A stretch of DNA of 64,000 bases from Procambarus clarkii (Eukaryota > Arthropoda > Malacostraca > Decapoda > Cambaridae), in the NCBI RefSeq assembly GCF_040958095.1, contig NC_091228.1, positions 6,569,200 to 6,633,199 of the forward strand, read 5' to 3'. Positions 49,486 through 64,000 of the stretch are shown here, piece after piece. The translations under genes and the position numbers were made by a program. The notes under the pieces are model-generated. The model worked only from the letters and a program-made list of their open reading frames with translations, searched no databases and was not told the DNA's origin. The number at the start of each line of letters is the position of its first letter. Within the stretch, counting starts at the first letter, position 1.

Positions 49486-49575
49486 TATTATAGATTCAGC
49501 TACTCGGAACAAGTTCCAAGTAGCACGGGCTATGGTGAGCCCGTAGTGGACTTACCTGGCACAGGAGCGGTGCTG
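49486..49575 (+). mobile_element. 'GGGCTATGGTGAGCCC' SINE-like repeat
   Basis: TTATAGATTCAGCTACTCGG, hairpin and GGCACAGGAGCGGTGC. Confidence 0.78.
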
Positions 49576-49899
49576 AATGAGTGGAGCCGCCATCACAACA
49601 TGGTGTTCTGGACTCAGTATCTGAATTCTGGGCTACTATGAATATATGATGAAACTCTATGGACCCTCTGGTCACCATTTCTAACTTCATGGGGGGGGGG
49701 CGGGGGGGGGGGCGCTAGAGGGTGGATGGGGGGTCGCTAGAGGGGGTGGGGGGCTCATTTCCCTTTCAAGGGGGCCCAATAAGGACGTCTCCGCCCCGAA
49801 TATAAGACAGGGGTGTCCCTATCATCCTGTAAAGTTTAATGAAGATCTTTAATGCATTTGCCCCTTCAACACTGGACAACCATTCAATTTTAGATATAT

Positions 49900-64000
<14,101 letters not shown>

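Overview
The window looks like a piece of a large, repeat-rich arthropod genome, most likely a decapod crustacean and perhaps a freshwater crayfish. This is inferred from spliced animal genes separated by dense SINE/LINE debris and many minisatellites; no species marker is visible. I recognise no virus-derived, LTR or Polinton-type element, no CRISPR array and no bacterial operon.

There are three host genes. Two are a head-to-tail duplicate pair of secreted pancreatic-type lipases on the plus strand: copy A (11171 to about 17863, with a doubtful last exon at 20127-20262) and copy B (36808-45486). Their exons match one to one. Five pairs have the same length, and the phases agree at every junction I could test. 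The proposed first and last exons also match in length (192 and 136 nt). Copy A has the usual G-H-S-L-G nucleophile elbow; copy B reads C-Y-S-L-G. The exon with the start codon was not found for either copy. The third gene, on the minus strand from 64000 down to 49900, is the 3' part of xanthine dehydrogenase: 16 exons with consistent phases, from the end of the FAD domain through the whole molybdopterin domain to a stop. Its iron-sulphur and main FAD exons lie beyond the right edge.

Region by region: 1-11 kb is repeats (LINE 3' ends, SINEs, minisatellites). 11-20 kb is lipase A. 18.3-27 kb is a run of long minisatellites. 28.5-32.5 kb is a nearly whole 3.9-kb CR1/L2-type LINE with a GDSL/SGNH-type first ORF and an 8-bp target duplication. 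36.8-45.5 kb is lipase B. 45.5-49.9 kb is repeats and sequence in which I see nothing. 49.9-64 kb is XDH, its introns full of SINEs and minisatellites and one 361-bp hairpin MITE.

The most unusual content is in the repeats. A palindromic element of about 115-210 bp occurs some 20 times. Most copies sit between 10-13-bp target duplications, have a fixed 3' end and a variable 5' end, and so look like products of target-primed reverse transcription, although their RNA would be one long hairpin. A tRNA-derived SINE sharing a 13-mer tail with it shows fresh head-to-head inverted copies inside single target duplications at three places, and two LINE copies carry inverted duplications at their 5' ends. 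Together these suggest a recurrent snap-back step during retroposition. A second abundant SINE folds into about five hairpins in series, and two tRNA-derived SINE families share 3' tails with LINE remnants in the same window.
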